Below are positions 7,641 through 16,722 of a stretch of DNA of 50,918 nt, one piece after another. The DNA is from JAVWGW01 sp036655915 (GTDB taxonomy: Bacteria > Actinomycetota > Coriobacteriia > Coriobacteriales > Eggerthellaceae). Where the stretch lies: assembly GCA_036655915.1 (NCBI GenBank), contig JAVVPE010000004.1, forward strand, positions 1-50,918, written 5' to 3'. The notes under the pieces are model-generated. The model worked only from the letters and a program-made list of their open reading frames with translations, was not told the origin of the DNA and searched no databases. Positions within the stretch are counted from its first letter, which is position 1. Each line of letters starts with the position of its first letter. The position numbers and the translations under genes are program-made.

Positions 7641-8577
7641 TTTTTCTTTAGCCTTTAGTGTTGTATTTCCTCTGTTTTTGATGATGGCACTCGGTTATTT
7701 TTTGCGCAAAATAGGCCTGTTCGCACCCGATTTCCTACAACAGCTCAATCGGGTGTGTTTCCAGGTATTTTTACCGCTTATCCTGTTTTCTACGGTGTAT
7801 AAAAGCGATTTTTCCACAGAATTCAACGCCGGCCTTCTGGGGTTTGCCCTCGCATGTATCGTGATAAGTTTTGCTGCCCTTATGGGACTGGTGCCCGTGT
7901 TTGAAAAGGACAACACGCGGTCCAGCGTATTGGTTCAGGGCATGTTTCGCAGCAATTATGTGCTTTTTGGCCTGCCCATAGCGTCCTCGCTTTTCGGTGC
8001 CGCCAACACGGGAACAACCGCCATCCTCATCGCGTTTGTTATACCGCTTTTCAACGTGCTTGCCGTTGTGGCTTTGGAAGTTTTTCGCAACGACACCATT
8101 AATCCCAAATCTATCGCGCAAAGCATTGCCACAAACCCCTTAATTTTAGGCGCTCTTGCCGCCCTCTTCTTCGTGGTCAGTGGCTTGCGTTTGCCGGGCG
8201 TAGTGGAAACAAGCATCGATTCTATTGCGGGCATTGCAACACCTTTAGCCTTAATAGCGCTGGGGGGATCGTTTTCCTTTACCCAGTTGCACGGTAACGG
8301 ACGCGCGCTGGCCTGCGCGGTAAGTGGCAAGCTTGTGCTTGTGCCCCTTGTGGGTATTGCGGCTGCGCTTGCCTTTGGCTATCGCGGTATCGAGCTGGGG
8401 GCGCTTATGGCTTTGTTCGCAAGCCCCACGGCTGTGAGCAGCTTCACTATGGCTCAGCAAATGGAAGCCGATGATGAATTGGCCGCCCAAATTGTGGTAA
8501 CCACCTCACTTTTTTCGGTGGGTACTATTTTTCTTTGGATAAGCGCCTTAGAAACGCTGGGGTTTTTAACGCCTTAA
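7633..8577 (+). CDS. AEC-family (auxin efflux carrier type) transporter
   Basis: An integral membrane protein of 314 residues with about ten hydrophobic segments in two repeats, typical of the AEC family, which exports small organic acids or similar solutes. It begins SLAFSVVFPLFLMMALGYFLRK, the usual AEC opening; the motif FRSNYVLFGLPIA and the second-half ATPLALIALGGSFSF are also characteristic. The frame is open from 7519, but ATG 7633 fits the family start and overlaps the VOC stop by 8 bases. Its stop codon shares the bases TTAA with the stop of the convergent pseudouridine synthase gene. The substrate is unknown. Confidence 0.9.
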   Translation: MSSFSLAFSVVFPLFLMMALGYFLRKIGLFAPDFLQQLNRVCFQVFLPLILFSTVYKSDFSTEFNAGLLGFALACIVISFAALMGLVPVFEKDNTRSSVLVQGMFRSNYVLFGLPIASSLFGAANTGTTAILIAFVIPLFNVLAVVALEVFRNDTINPKSIAQSIATNPLILGALAALFFVVSGLRLPGVVETSIDSIAGIATPLALIALGGSFSFTQLHGNGRALACAVSGKLVLVPLVGIAAALAFGYRGIELGALMALFASPTAVSSFTMAQQMEADDELAAQIVVTTSLFSVGTIFLWISALETLGFLTP

Positions 8578-9629
8578 TGGCTGTTGGGTTGCACGTCGGC
8601 AGGCTGCGCGGGGCTGGGGCACCCAGGCTGCGCTAAGGAAGCATACACTTCTGTGCCGGCGGGGGTGATGCCGGTGCTGCGCGGGGCCAGTTGGGCAAGA
8701 GCCTCTTGCAGGTCACAGGGCAGCGCGTCGACAAAATGCATAGCATCCCCTGTTATGGGGTGTGTAAAATCAAGGCTATAGGAATGCAAAAACTGCCTTC
8801 CCAAACCCAGCTGCGAAACAGCCCCTGTTGCGCCATAAGTTTGATCGCCCACGCAGGGGTGTTTGATATATTTCATGTGCACGCGAATCTGATGGGTGCG
8901 CCCCGTATACAGCTTGCATTCAAGCAGCGTATAGCCTTCATCACGCGGCCCGGCTTCAAAGCGTTCAAGCACGCGAAATGTTGTCACCGACGAACGGGCA
9001 TTGGCCTTATCAGAAACTTGCATGTGCGTGCGGTCGCGTTCGCTGCGTGCAATAGGGGCATCAACCAAGCCCGTATCATGGGCAATCGAACCATGCACCA
9101 GTGCCAGATAACGACGATCCACCGTGCGCAGGCGAATAGCTTCCTGCAGCGCATAACCCACTTCATCATCTTTGGCGGCCAACATCAGCCCGCTGGTATC
9201 CCCATCAAGCCGATGCACGATGCCCGGACGGTCATCACCTTGCACGTGCGCCAAATTGTCGCGCCCGCAATAGTGAATAAGGGCATTGACCAAAGTTGAC
9301 GTGGGGTGCCCGGGCGAAGGGTGGCAAATAAGCCCCGCCTGCTTAGATAGCACCAGCAGGTAATCATCTTCAAAGCGCACATCAAGATCGATGGCCTGGC
9401 CTTCCATGGGAATATGCGGGGATTCTTCCGCTTCTTCATAGACGATTGTGTCGCCGCTGCGTACGGCATATTTTTTTGCAGCAACAGCACCGTTGACAAA
9501 CACAAGGCCATCATCGATGAAATGCGCCGCCTGCGAACGGCTAGCATACAGGTCGCGCGCGGCCAGGCAGGTGTCCAGGCGCGTGCCCTCATCTTCAGGC
9601 GTGGCGCTATAGCATAAAGAACGACCCAT
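8574..9629 (-). CDS. RluA/RluD-family 23S rRNA (or tRNA) pseudouridine synthase
   Basis: 351 residues. An N-terminal S4 RNA-binding domain (about 15-70, RLDTCLAARDLYASRSQAAHFI) precedes the RluA-type catalytic domain with HRLDGDTSGLML at 139-150; Asp142 is the expected catalytic nucleophile. Later motifs RTHQIRVHM and HPCVGDQTYG are intact. The order ileS-lspA-rluA-like is common in Gram-positives. The start overlaps the lspA stop as TGATG, which suggests coupling. The exact uridine target (RluD-like 23S positions are the obvious guess) cannot be told from sequence. The C-terminal 30 residues are Ala/Pro-rich and probably unstructured. Confidence 0.93.
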   Translation of the reverse strand: MGRSLCYSATPEDEGTRLDTCLAARDLYASRSQAAHFIDDGLVFVNGAVAAKKYAVRSGDTIVYEEAEESPHIPMEGQAIDLDVRFEDDYLLVLSKQAGLICHPSPGHPTSTLVNALIHYCGRDNLAHVQGDDRPGIVHRLDGDTSGLMLAAKDDEVGYALQEAIRLRTVDRRYLALVHGSIAHDTGLVDAPIARSERDRTHMQVSDKANARSSVTTFRVLERFEAGPRDEGYTLLECKLYTGRTHQIRVHMKYIKHPCVGDQTYGATGAVSQLGLGRQFLHSYSLDFTHPITGDAMHFVDALPCDLQEALAQLAPRSTGITPAGTEVYASLAQPGCPSPAQPADVQPNSH

Positions 9630-10174
9630 CAGATAGTGTGCTCCTGGCTGTCTTGAGCGGCTCGCTTTTTTTCATGCAAAAGTAAAAATACGATGAATAT
9701 AACAAAGCCGCAGGTAACCCCTATATCGGCCACATTAAATACGGGGAAATCCATAAACGTGGTTTCGATGAAATCAACAACATAACCGCGCAGGAAGCGA
9801 TCGATTGCATTGCCCAAACCGCCCGCAAACACCAGCGCCAAGCCTATCACTTCGGGCGTGCTTGAACGGGGAGCTAGCACAAACAGATACACTACCAGCA
9901 GAGCACATACTAGCAGCGAAAGTGCGCCCAGCAACCACGTTGCATTGCCAAACATGCCCCATGCCGCACCCGTGTTATGTACCAGCCTAAAATGGATCAG
10001 CCCCCATTCGCTTGCGGGCATCACCTGCCCCAGCGTTTGTGTGGTTTCGAAAAACGCCTTCGTTACCCCATCCAGCGTAAGCCAAATAAGGGCAACAACT
10101 GCAAACACCAAAGCGTTGCGCTGGCGCTTTGCACGCGTGTCCTTGTGCCCCGCAGGCTGCTTATCGTGCGTCAC
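9629..10174 (-). CDS. lspA: Lipoprotein signal peptidase (signal peptidase II)
   Basis: LspA, 181 residues with four membrane segments. It cleaves the signal peptide of diacylglyceryl-modified prolipoproteins in the cytoplasmic membrane. The two catalytic aspartates are seen in GNAIDR (Asp125) and FNVADIG (Asp150); the HNTGAAWG loop at 66-73 is also conserved. The N-terminal 20 residues are basic and cytosolic. It sits 9 bases after ileS and overlaps the pseudouridine synthase start by one base. Confidence 0.96.
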   Translation of the reverse strand: MTHDKQPAGHKDTRAKRQRNALVFAVVALIWLTLDGVTKAFFETTQTLGQVMPASEWGLIHFRLVHNTGAAWGMFGNATWLLGALSLLVCALLVVYLFVLAPRSSTPEVIGLALVFAGGLGNAIDRFLRGYVVDFIETTFMDFPVFNVADIGVTCGFVIFIVFLLLHEKKRAAQDSQEHTI

Positions 10175-10183
10175 AAAATCCGC

Positions 10184-13000
10184 CTAATCCTCTTCGGAAA
10201 AACCGAGGGCATCGAGCGCATCGCCGCAGCGTTCGCACACGTGTTCGTGGGACGCGTTGCCGCCGAGTTCGCGATAGTTCCAGCAGCGGGGGCACTTTTC
10301 TCCTTCGGCAGCAGAAATGCTTACCGCAAGGCTTGCGCCTTCGTTAAAGGCTAGGCCCGAAACGATAAAGAGTTCTTCGTATACTGCCACCGGATAGTGC
10401 ATCAGGGTTTCTAGCAGCGCTGCCGGTGCGGTAATGACAAGAGCGGCTTCCTGGCTTTTATTGATAAGCTTATCGCCGCGTGCCTGTTCAAGGGCCTTCA
10501 TGACGGTTTCGCGCAGCTCAAGAATGGCTGCAAAATCATGCTGAATAGCCACAGCTTCAACGGCGGGCACCGAAGGGGTGAAGTCTTCCTTTTCAGGCCA
10601 GCCGGCCAGCTGCACGCTTTCGGGGTGGCCCTGCGCCGCGCGCAGGCCCGCAGGATAGGCTTCCCACACTTCTTCTGCGGTGAACGACAAAATGGGTGAA
10701 AGGGTACGAACCAGCAGTTCAAGTGCATGCATCAGCACCGTTTGCACCGCACGACGGCGCGGCGAATCGGGCGTTTCGGCATACAGACGATCCTTGGTGG
10801 CATCCATATAGACCGCCGACAGATCGTTGACGATGAAATCATAAATGGCACGATAGACCGCATGGAAGCGATATTCGGTGTAACCCGTATTTATTTCATC
10901 GAGCAAAACCTGCAAGCGCAGCATCATCCACTGATCAAGCGGCTCAAGATCAGCCCAGCTAGCCGTAGTGTTGGTGCGATAATCAAAATCGTTAAGGTTG
11001 CCCAGCAAAAACTTGAAGGTATTGCGAATACGGCGATAGGCTTCGCTCGTGCGCTGCAAAATCTCGTCGGAAATGTTCACATCCTGCGAATAATCGACGC
11101 TGGCCACCCACAGACGCAGCACGTCCGCGCCGCTTTTCTTCATGACTTCGTTGGGGTCGACACCGTTGCCCAGTGATTTTGACATCTTGCGGCCTTCGGC
11201 ATCCATGGTAAAGCCGCAGTGCATGACCGATTTATAGGGCGCCACACCGTAGGCTCCCACGCTGGTAAGCAGCGAAGATTGGAACCAACCGCGATGCTGG
11301 TCGGATCCTTCCAAATACATATCAGCGGGAAAATGCAGGCCGGGGCGCTTTTTGCACACGCTGGTGTGGCTGACGCCACTTTCCCACCATACATCCAAAA
11401 TATCGCGTTCGGGCAGCACTTCTGTGCACCCGCACACTTCACAGCTGGTGGCAGCGGGCAAATATTCGGCAGGTGCGTGCGTAAACCAGGCATCGGCACC
11501 TTCACGATTGAACAGATCGATCACAGCATCAAAGGTTTCGGCCGTGGCCACTGTGGCGCCGCATTGAGCGCACTTGAACACGGGGATGGGCACACCCCAC
11601 GAACGCTGACGCGAAATACACCAGTCGGGGCGGTCGGCCACCATCGATCCAATGCGATTGGCAGCCCACTCAGGCACCCATTTCACCTGGTTGTTGATAG
11701 CTTCCAGCGCGGCGGTGCGCAGGCCCGTTTTGTCCATGGAAACAAACCACTGATCGGTGGCGCGGAAGATGACCGGCTGATGGCAGCGCCAGCAATGCGG
11801 ATAGCTGTGCGAAATCTGCTTTGTGGCAACAAGGGTTCCCTGCTGTTTAAGCCACGCGATAATCTGCGGGTTGGCATCGTCGGTATCAAGCCCGGCAAAG
11901 CGCCCGGCTTCTTCGGTAAGCACGCCATTATCATCGACCGGCATCAAAATGGGGATATCAAACTTCATGGCAACCAGGTAGTCATCTTGGCCGTGACCAG
12001 GGGCGGTGTGCACACAACCGGTACCCGAATCCAGGGTGACGTGTTCGCCATAGATGATGCGACCCCTTAAATCTTGGCGGATGGGGCAGGTATAGGTGGT
12101 GCCCTCAAGAGCGATGCCCTTGCAGCTAAGAGGCTTGCCCGCGTCGTCGCACACGAAGGTGTAGGCATCCCATTCGGCAATTTCAGCGACAGATTCCACC
12201 AAGGCTTCGGCCAGCAGCATCGTGGTGCCCGCCACCACAACCATGCAATAATCGGCATCGGGTGCCAGGGTAACGGCGGTGTTTGCCGGCAGCGTCCAGG
12301 GCGTTGTGGTCCAGATAAGCACGTTGGCCGCCGCAACACCCGCAGCCGCAAAGGGCTCGGGCACGGTATCCAGCGCAAAGTTCACAAATACCGAAGGTGA
12401 CATTTCATCGCTGTATTCAATTTCAGCTTCAGCCAACGCCGTGTGGCAGCGCTTGCACCAATGGATGGGCTTGCGTCCGCGATAGACCGAGCCATCCAAA
12501 TACATCTTCTTGAACACTTCCACATTGCCCGCTTCGTATTCGGGCAAAAAGGTTAAGTAGGGGTTGGCCCAATCGGCGTTGACCCCCAAGCGCTTGAAAC
12601 CATCGCGCTGCACATCGACGTATTTTTCTGCCCACTCACGGCACAGGCGGCGCAGGGTCACCTGGTCAATTTTGGCCATCTTTTCTGGCCCGAGCTTTTT
12701 TTCAACCATATGTTCAATGGGTTGGCCATGACAATCCCAGCCGGGAACATAGGGCGTGAAATAGCCCCTCTGAGCATGGCTTTTGATAACGAAATCCTTA
12801 AGAATCTTGTTGAAAGCGTGGCCGATATGAATAGGTCCGTTGGCATAGGGTGGGCCATCGTGCAAAACGAAAGGCTCCCCTTCCCTATTTTTATCGAGCA
12901 CCTTGTGATAAATATCTTGTTCTTCCCACTTTGCCAGCCGCTTGGGCTCGTTTTCGGGCAAGTTGGCCCGCATGGCGAAATCCGTCTGGGGTAAATTCAT
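10184..13000 (-). CDS. ileS: Isoleucyl-tRNA synthetase
   Basis: Class I synthetase charging tRNA-Ile, 938 residues from the chosen start. It shows HIGH at 58-61 in GPIHIGH, the editing domain with TTTPWTLPANTA, KMSKS in GRKMSKSLGN (about residue 600), and a C-terminal zinc finger with CPRCWNY and CERCG. It begins LPQTDFAMRANLP, the family consensus, which supports ATG 13000; the frame runs on to 13045 but that extension is not conserved. The ribosome site is weak (GTGGGAAAT). No T-box leader is visible in the short divergent gap to the DegV gene. It is the first gene of the ileS-lspA-rluA-like operon. Confidence 0.97.
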   Translation of the reverse strand: MNLPQTDFAMRANLPENEPKRLAKWEEQDIYHKVLDKNREGEPFVLHDGPPYANGPIHIGHAFNKILKDFVIKSHAQRGYFTPYVPGWDCHGQPIEHMVEKKLGPEKMAKIDQVTLRRLCREWAEKYVDVQRDGFKRLGVNADWANPYLTFLPEYEAGNVEVFKKMYLDGSVYRGRKPIHWCKRCHTALAEAEIEYSDEMSPSVFVNFALDTVPEPFAAAGVAAANVLIWTTTPWTLPANTAVTLAPDADYCMVVVAGTTMLLAEALVESVAEIAEWDAYTFVCDDAGKPLSCKGIALEGTTYTCPIRQDLRGRIIYGEHVTLDSGTGCVHTAPGHGQDDYLVAMKFDIPILMPVDDNGVLTEEAGRFAGLDTDDANPQIIAWLKQQGTLVATKQISHSYPHCWRCHQPVIFRATDQWFVSMDKTGLRTAALEAINNQVKWVPEWAANRIGSMVADRPDWCISRQRSWGVPIPVFKCAQCGATVATAETFDAVIDLFNREGADAWFTHAPAEYLPAATSCEVCGCTEVLPERDILDVWWESGVSHTSVCKKRPGLHFPADMYLEGSDQHRGWFQSSLLTSVGAYGVAPYKSVMHCGFTMDAEGRKMSKSLGNGVDPNEVMKKSGADVLRLWVASVDYSQDVNISDEILQRTSEAYRRIRNTFKFLLGNLNDFDYRTNTTASWADLEPLDQWMMLRLQVLLDEINTGYTEYRFHAVYRAIYDFIVNDLSAVYMDATKDRLYAETPDSPRRRAVQTVLMHALELLVRTLSPILSFTAEEVWEAYPAGLRAAQGHPESVQLAGWPEKEDFTPSVPAVEAVAIQHDFAAILELRETVMKALEQARGDKLINKSQEAALVITAPAALLETLMHYPVAVYEELFIVSGLAFNEGASLAVSISAAEGEKCPRCWNYRELGGNASHEHVCERCGDALDALGFSEED

Positions 13001-13224
13001 CGTATTTTTATAGGTATTTCCCACGTGAATCCATACCTTTCTCAAAGTGTCGTCAGAACAATATGCCTATTATACGCGAATATGCGTGCATGAAATCTGT
13101 AAGGAAAGAGTTTCAGAAGTGCGACATATAGCAAAAAATGATGATACCGTATAAACTGATTGTTTGACACATCCCTACAAGTTTACCGCGAAACACGCAT
13201 GTGCGCGCGGTTGGAGGACTCTTT

Positions 13225-14097
13225 ATGAATTTTGAAATCGTCACCGATTCCAGTTGCAACTTGACCGAAGAAATGATCGATGAACTCGATTTACATATTC
13301 TGCCCTTAACGTTTATGATCGATGATGAACAGTTCCAAAGCTACCTTAAAGGAACCCATACCGATCTTCAGCAGTTCTATACCAAGATGCGCCAGGGCAA
13401 GCTTATCACCACTTCACTGCCCAATCTTGCCGATTCCGAAGCGCTGTTGCGCAGCCGCCTTCTTGCGGGAAAAGATGTGCTTTACCTGGGCTTTTCAAGC
13501 GCGCTTTCCGGCACCTACGAAGCTATTGAGCTTGTGTGTAAAGATTTACAGGCACAGTTTCCCCAACGAAGCATTCGTGCCGTTGAAACGCTGGCGGCTT
13601 CGGGGGGCCAGGGTCTTTTGGTGTACTACGCCGCCCAAATGGCGCGCGCGGGGTCAAGCCTTGACGAAGTTGCCACCTGGGTACAAAACAATCGCCTGAA
13701 GTTAGCACACTGGTTTACTGTCGATGACCTGATGTTTTTGCTGCGCGGCGGGCGCGTATCGAAAGTGGGTGCCTATGCGGGCACCATGCTTAACATCAAG
13801 CCGGTTTTGCATGTTGATAATGAAGGCCGTTTGATTCCGCAAGAAAAAGTACGCGGGCGCAAAAAATCGCTGCAAGCGCTGGTGGGACACATGGCGGATA
13901 CAGGGATTGCACCCCTTGAAGATCAGACCATCTTTATCACGCACGGCGATTGTATTGAAGATGCCGAATATGTGGCCGATTTGGTGCGCCAACAATGCGG
14001 CGTGCAGACTATCCTTATAAACTACGTTGACCCCGTAATCGGTGCCCACTCAGGCCCGGGAACAATAGCGCTGTTCTTCTTGGCCGACCACCGCTAG
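13225..14097 (+). CDS. DegV-family fatty-acid-binding protein
   Basis: 290 residues. DegV proteins (FakB type) hold a fatty acid in a hydrophobic tunnel and in some bacteria present it to the kinase FakA. The opening FEIVTDSSCNLTEE carries the conserved TDS(S/T)xxL motif; LTFMIDDEQ, the TSLPN segment (the Ser contacts the carboxylate) and GAHSGPGTIALFF near the end are also typical. ATG 13225 follows a strong TTGGAGGA site, so the longer frame from 13201 is not used. No fakA gene is in the window. Confidence 0.94.
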   Translation: MNFEIVTDSSCNLTEEMIDELDLHILPLTFMIDDEQFQSYLKGTHTDLQQFYTKMRQGKLITTSLPNLADSEALLRSRLLAGKDVLYLGFSSALSGTYEAIELVCKDLQAQFPQRSIRAVETLAASGGQGLLVYYAAQMARAGSSLDEVATWVQNNRLKLAHWFTVDDLMFLLRGGRVSKVGAYAGTMLNIKPVLHVDNEGRLIPQEKVRGRKKSLQALVGHMADTGIAPLEDQTIFITHGDCIEDAEYVADLVRQQCGVQTILINYVDPVIGAHSGPGTIALFFLADHR

Positions 14098-14186
14098 CCT
14101 TCGGGGCGCTGCGGCCATGGTGCGGCGCTGTGACGTGGCACCACCAGCTTGCGCCAGTGCGGCTCTGTGGAATGGCTTAGTGCTGC

Positions 14187-15320
14187 CTAGGAACAGGAAA
14201 TGATTTTTTTCAGCCCCGCCAAAAGGCGTTCGTTGTCGTGGCGGTTGCGAATACCCACGCAAAAATAACGGTCAGATTCAAAACCTTTGACGCCTTCTAG
14301 GTCGCGCACCAAAAAACCGGCAAGCTGCAGGCGCGCTATCAGTTCGGTCACGTTTGCCACGCCTAAATCCATCGAGGAAGCGCTATCGAAGGTGCACAGC
14401 ACATAGTTTGCTTCGGCGGGAAACACCTGAATGCCCGGTATAAGGCTGAGCATACACTGCATCCAAGGGATTTCGGTATCAAGAAATTCATGGGTTTGAT
14501 CCAAAAACTGTTCCTGTTCGCACAGCTGCCCCGCCAGCACTTCGGCAAACATGGAAATATTTGAACGGTCGAAAAACTGTTCGATATGGGCGATGGTTTG
14601 AGGGTGCGCCACGCAGTAGCTCATGGGAATACCCGCCATATTAAACGAAGACGAAAGCGAGCGCACCACGATAAGGTTGCGGTAGCGTTCCGTAAGCGAA
14701 TAGCATGATTCTCCGCCCAGCGTCAGTTCGATATAGGATTCATCAACGATAACCCAATGGCAGGCTTCCAGATAATGCATAAGCGTGGTCTGCGGCAAAA
14801 GACGACTTGCTGGATAGCTGGGGTTGGACAACAACGCGGCATCATACACGACACCATCGCGCTTGGCGGCATAAGGATCGCGCGTTACAAATGATTGCGG
14901 GTTTGAAATACCGGCGACGGTATGCCCGGCATTCGTTAGCGCCAAACCGTATTCTGGCAGCGTCGGCAAAGAAACTCCCACCTTACACGGCTGAAACGAC
15001 TGCGCAATGCTGCGGATCATTTCAGTTGTGGAAGCACAGCACAAAAAAGCTTCGGGGCACAGACCAAAATACTTGGAAAGCGCCTGGCGCAGCGCATAGG
15101 CATCGTTATCGGGCTTGTAGGCCGCTTCGCCATCGACAAAGGCTGTGTGAATGGCGTTGATAAATGAACGCGGTGTTCCCAAGGGATTGGTGACGCAGGA
15201 AAAATCAAGCCAATTGACTTCCGTGCGCATTTCGTAGGGCAAGGCCACCGGCTGTTCGGGCACGACGGTAGCGACGGGGCGCTGATCGAGGTGAAGATTC
15301 AAACCACGTAAAACTTGCAT
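14187..15320 (-). CDS. Aminotransferase class I/II-fold protein lacking the PLP lysine (probable pseudoenzyme)
   Basis: 377 residues with the layout of histidinol-phosphate aminotransferase and CobD-like decarboxylases: NPLG at 45-48, CASTTEMIRSIA at 95-106 in the cofactor-phosphate loop, SNPSYPAS at 165-172, VDESYIEL at 192-199 with the PLP-ring Asp and Tyr, and IRNRHDNERLL near the end. The site that should read S-K-x-x-G-(L/M)-A-G-x-R reads RSLSSSFNMAGIPMSY: the Schiff-base lysine is Ser224 and the phosphate-binding Arg is Pro232. The frame is intact, with a good GGGAGG site before ATG 15320, so this is not a decayed gene in any obvious way. Normal transamination is not expected. It may bind a ligand or have a scaffold role (inference). 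It is divergent from dinB and convergent with the DegV gene. Confidence 0.85.
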   Translation of the reverse strand: MQVLRGLNLHLDQRPVATVVPEQPVALPYEMRTEVNWLDFSCVTNPLGTPRSFINAIHTAFVDGEAAYKPDNDAYALRQALSKYFGLCPEAFLCCASTTEMIRSIAQSFQPCKVGVSLPTLPEYGLALTNAGHTVAGISNPQSFVTRDPYAAKRDGVVYDAALLSNPSYPASRLLPQTTLMHYLEACHWVIVDESYIELTLGGESCYSLTERYRNLIVVRSLSSSFNMAGIPMSYCVAHPQTIAHIEQFFDRSNISMFAEVLAGQLCEQEQFLDQTHEFLDTEIPWMQCMLSLIPGIQVFPAEANYVLCTFDSASSMDLGVANVTELIARLQLAGFLVRDLEGVKGFESDRYFCVGIRNRHDNERLLAGLKKIISCS

Positions 15321-15410
15321 CGCGCCACCTCCCTTGCCTTAGCATTGCCTAGAACTGATAATCCTAGCATATTTTCCCCTGCTACAAGCGAACATGTTAG
15401 ACTAGTTGCC

Positions 15411-16694
15411 ATGGAAAACGGTGACCCCACATATTTTAAATGGGAAGGTTCTGCCGTTGCGCTGGTCGATCTTGATGCGTTTTTCGCTTCAGTAGAACAG
15501 CACGACCACCCCGCCTGGAAAGGGCTGCCCGTCATCGTGGGCGGCGACCCCGACAAACACGGCGTGGTATCAACGGCATCCTATGAAGCGCGCACTTTCG
15601 GCGTGCGCAGCGCCATGCCCTCTTCTATGGCACAGCGGCTGTGCCCCGATGCCATCTGGACACACGGGCACTTCGACCGCTACCGCGATATGTCGCAGCA
15701 GGTGATGGATATTCTTGCCAGCGAAAGCCCACACATGCAACGCGTCAGCGTCGATGAAGCCTTCCTTGACATCAGTCCCACACCCCACAGCTGCGAACAC
15801 CCCATAGCGGTGGCCCAACGCATTCAGGCGCGTGTTGCCAAGCTGGGCATCACCTGTTCCATCGGTTTGGGAACAAGCAAAACTATTGCTAAAATTGCTT
15901 CTGATCAGGATAAACCGCGCGGTCTTACCATTGTATACCCCGGGCGTGAACTTGAGTTTTTAAGCCCGCTGCCCCTGCGGGATATGAGCGGCATCGGGCC
16001 TGCTGCCGAAAAGGAACTGCACCGCCATAGCATTTTCACCCTGGGCGATGTGGCACAGGCCGAAGAGGTGGTGCTCAAGCGCGTGTTCGGGAAAAACACA
16101 GACATGATGCGGCTGCGTTGCCAGGGCAAGGATATGACCCCCGTAACAGCGGATGACACGATGAAATCCATTTCCAATGAAATGACCTTTGCCCATGATT
16201 TGCGTGAGCGCTCAGACATTGAAGCGGGCATAGCCACGGCGGCCGCCAAAGTTGCGCGGCGTATGCGCATGAAGGGCGTGCGCGGACGCACGATAAACTT
16301 GCGCGTGCGCTTCGATGACCGCAGCTGCCGCAATGTGCAACGCACGCTTGCCTGCCCCCTCGACGACGAATATGCCCTTATCCCCCTGCTCTACCAGATG
16401 CTCGACGATGTGTGGAGCCCCGGCATGGCGCTGCGGCTGGTGGGAGTAGGCGCCAGCGGGTTTGACGAAGTGCAGGCGGTGCAAGAATCGCTGTTTGCCG
16501 GCACCGACCAGGTGGCTGCGGCCGGTGATGCCGCACCGCTCATTGCTGATGCCAACAAGCGACACGGCCTGGTGACGGCCACCGACAAGGTGAAGGATCG
16601 CTTTGGCGAAGGAGCGCTGCAGTTCGGGCGCGAACTGCGCAGCAAGCAAAACACCACCGGATCGGCGGCCAAAAACCCGGAAGATTACAAATAG
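15411..16694 (+). CDS. dinB: DNA polymerase IV (Y-family, DinB)
   Basis: A 427-residue Y-family translesion polymerase. Catalytic carboxylates are Asp20 in VDLDAFFASVEQ and Asp115-Glu116 in SVDEAFLDIS; the steric-gate aromatic is in DAFF. The thumb follows (CSIGLGTSKTIAKIASD, then MSGIGPAAEKELHRHSI with a helix-hairpin-helix), and the little-finger domain spans about 240-355. The tail after 365 is variable and may hold a clamp-binding motif, not clear here. ATG 15411 is the family-consistent start; no ribosome site is seen before it, so a leaderless or weakly initiated message is possible. It lies 90 bases from the divergent aminotransferase-fold gene. Confidence 0.95.
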   Translation: MENGDPTYFKWEGSAVALVDLDAFFASVEQHDHPAWKGLPVIVGGDPDKHGVVSTASYEARTFGVRSAMPSSMAQRLCPDAIWTHGHFDRYRDMSQQVMDILASESPHMQRVSVDEAFLDISPTPHSCEHPIAVAQRIQARVAKLGITCSIGLGTSKTIAKIASDQDKPRGLTIVYPGRELEFLSPLPLRDMSGIGPAAEKELHRHSIFTLGDVAQAEEVVLKRVFGKNTDMMRLRCQGKDMTPVTADDTMKSISNEMTFAHDLRERSDIEAGIATAAAKVARRMRMKGVRGRTINLRVRFDDRSCRNVQRTLACPLDDEYALIPLLYQMLDDVWSPGMALRLVGVGASGFDEVQAVQESLFAGTDQVAAAGDAAPLIADANKRHGLVTATDKVKDRFGEGALQFGRELRSKQNTTGSAAKNPEDYK

Positions 16695-16722
16695 CCGGGC
16701 AGGCGGTCAGGCAGGCGGAAAA

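Noticed and set aside
13001..13224. Possible T-box leader for ileS
   Set aside because: The divergent gap is only about 220 bases shared by two genes, and no T-box sequence or specifier structure was found.
15386..15399. Palindrome gcgaacatgttag before dinB, resembling a LexA box
   Set aside because: The Gram-positive LexA site needs CGAAC and GTTCG separated by four bases. Here the arms are two bases apart and one arm has a mismatch, so it is not a convincing SOS operator.
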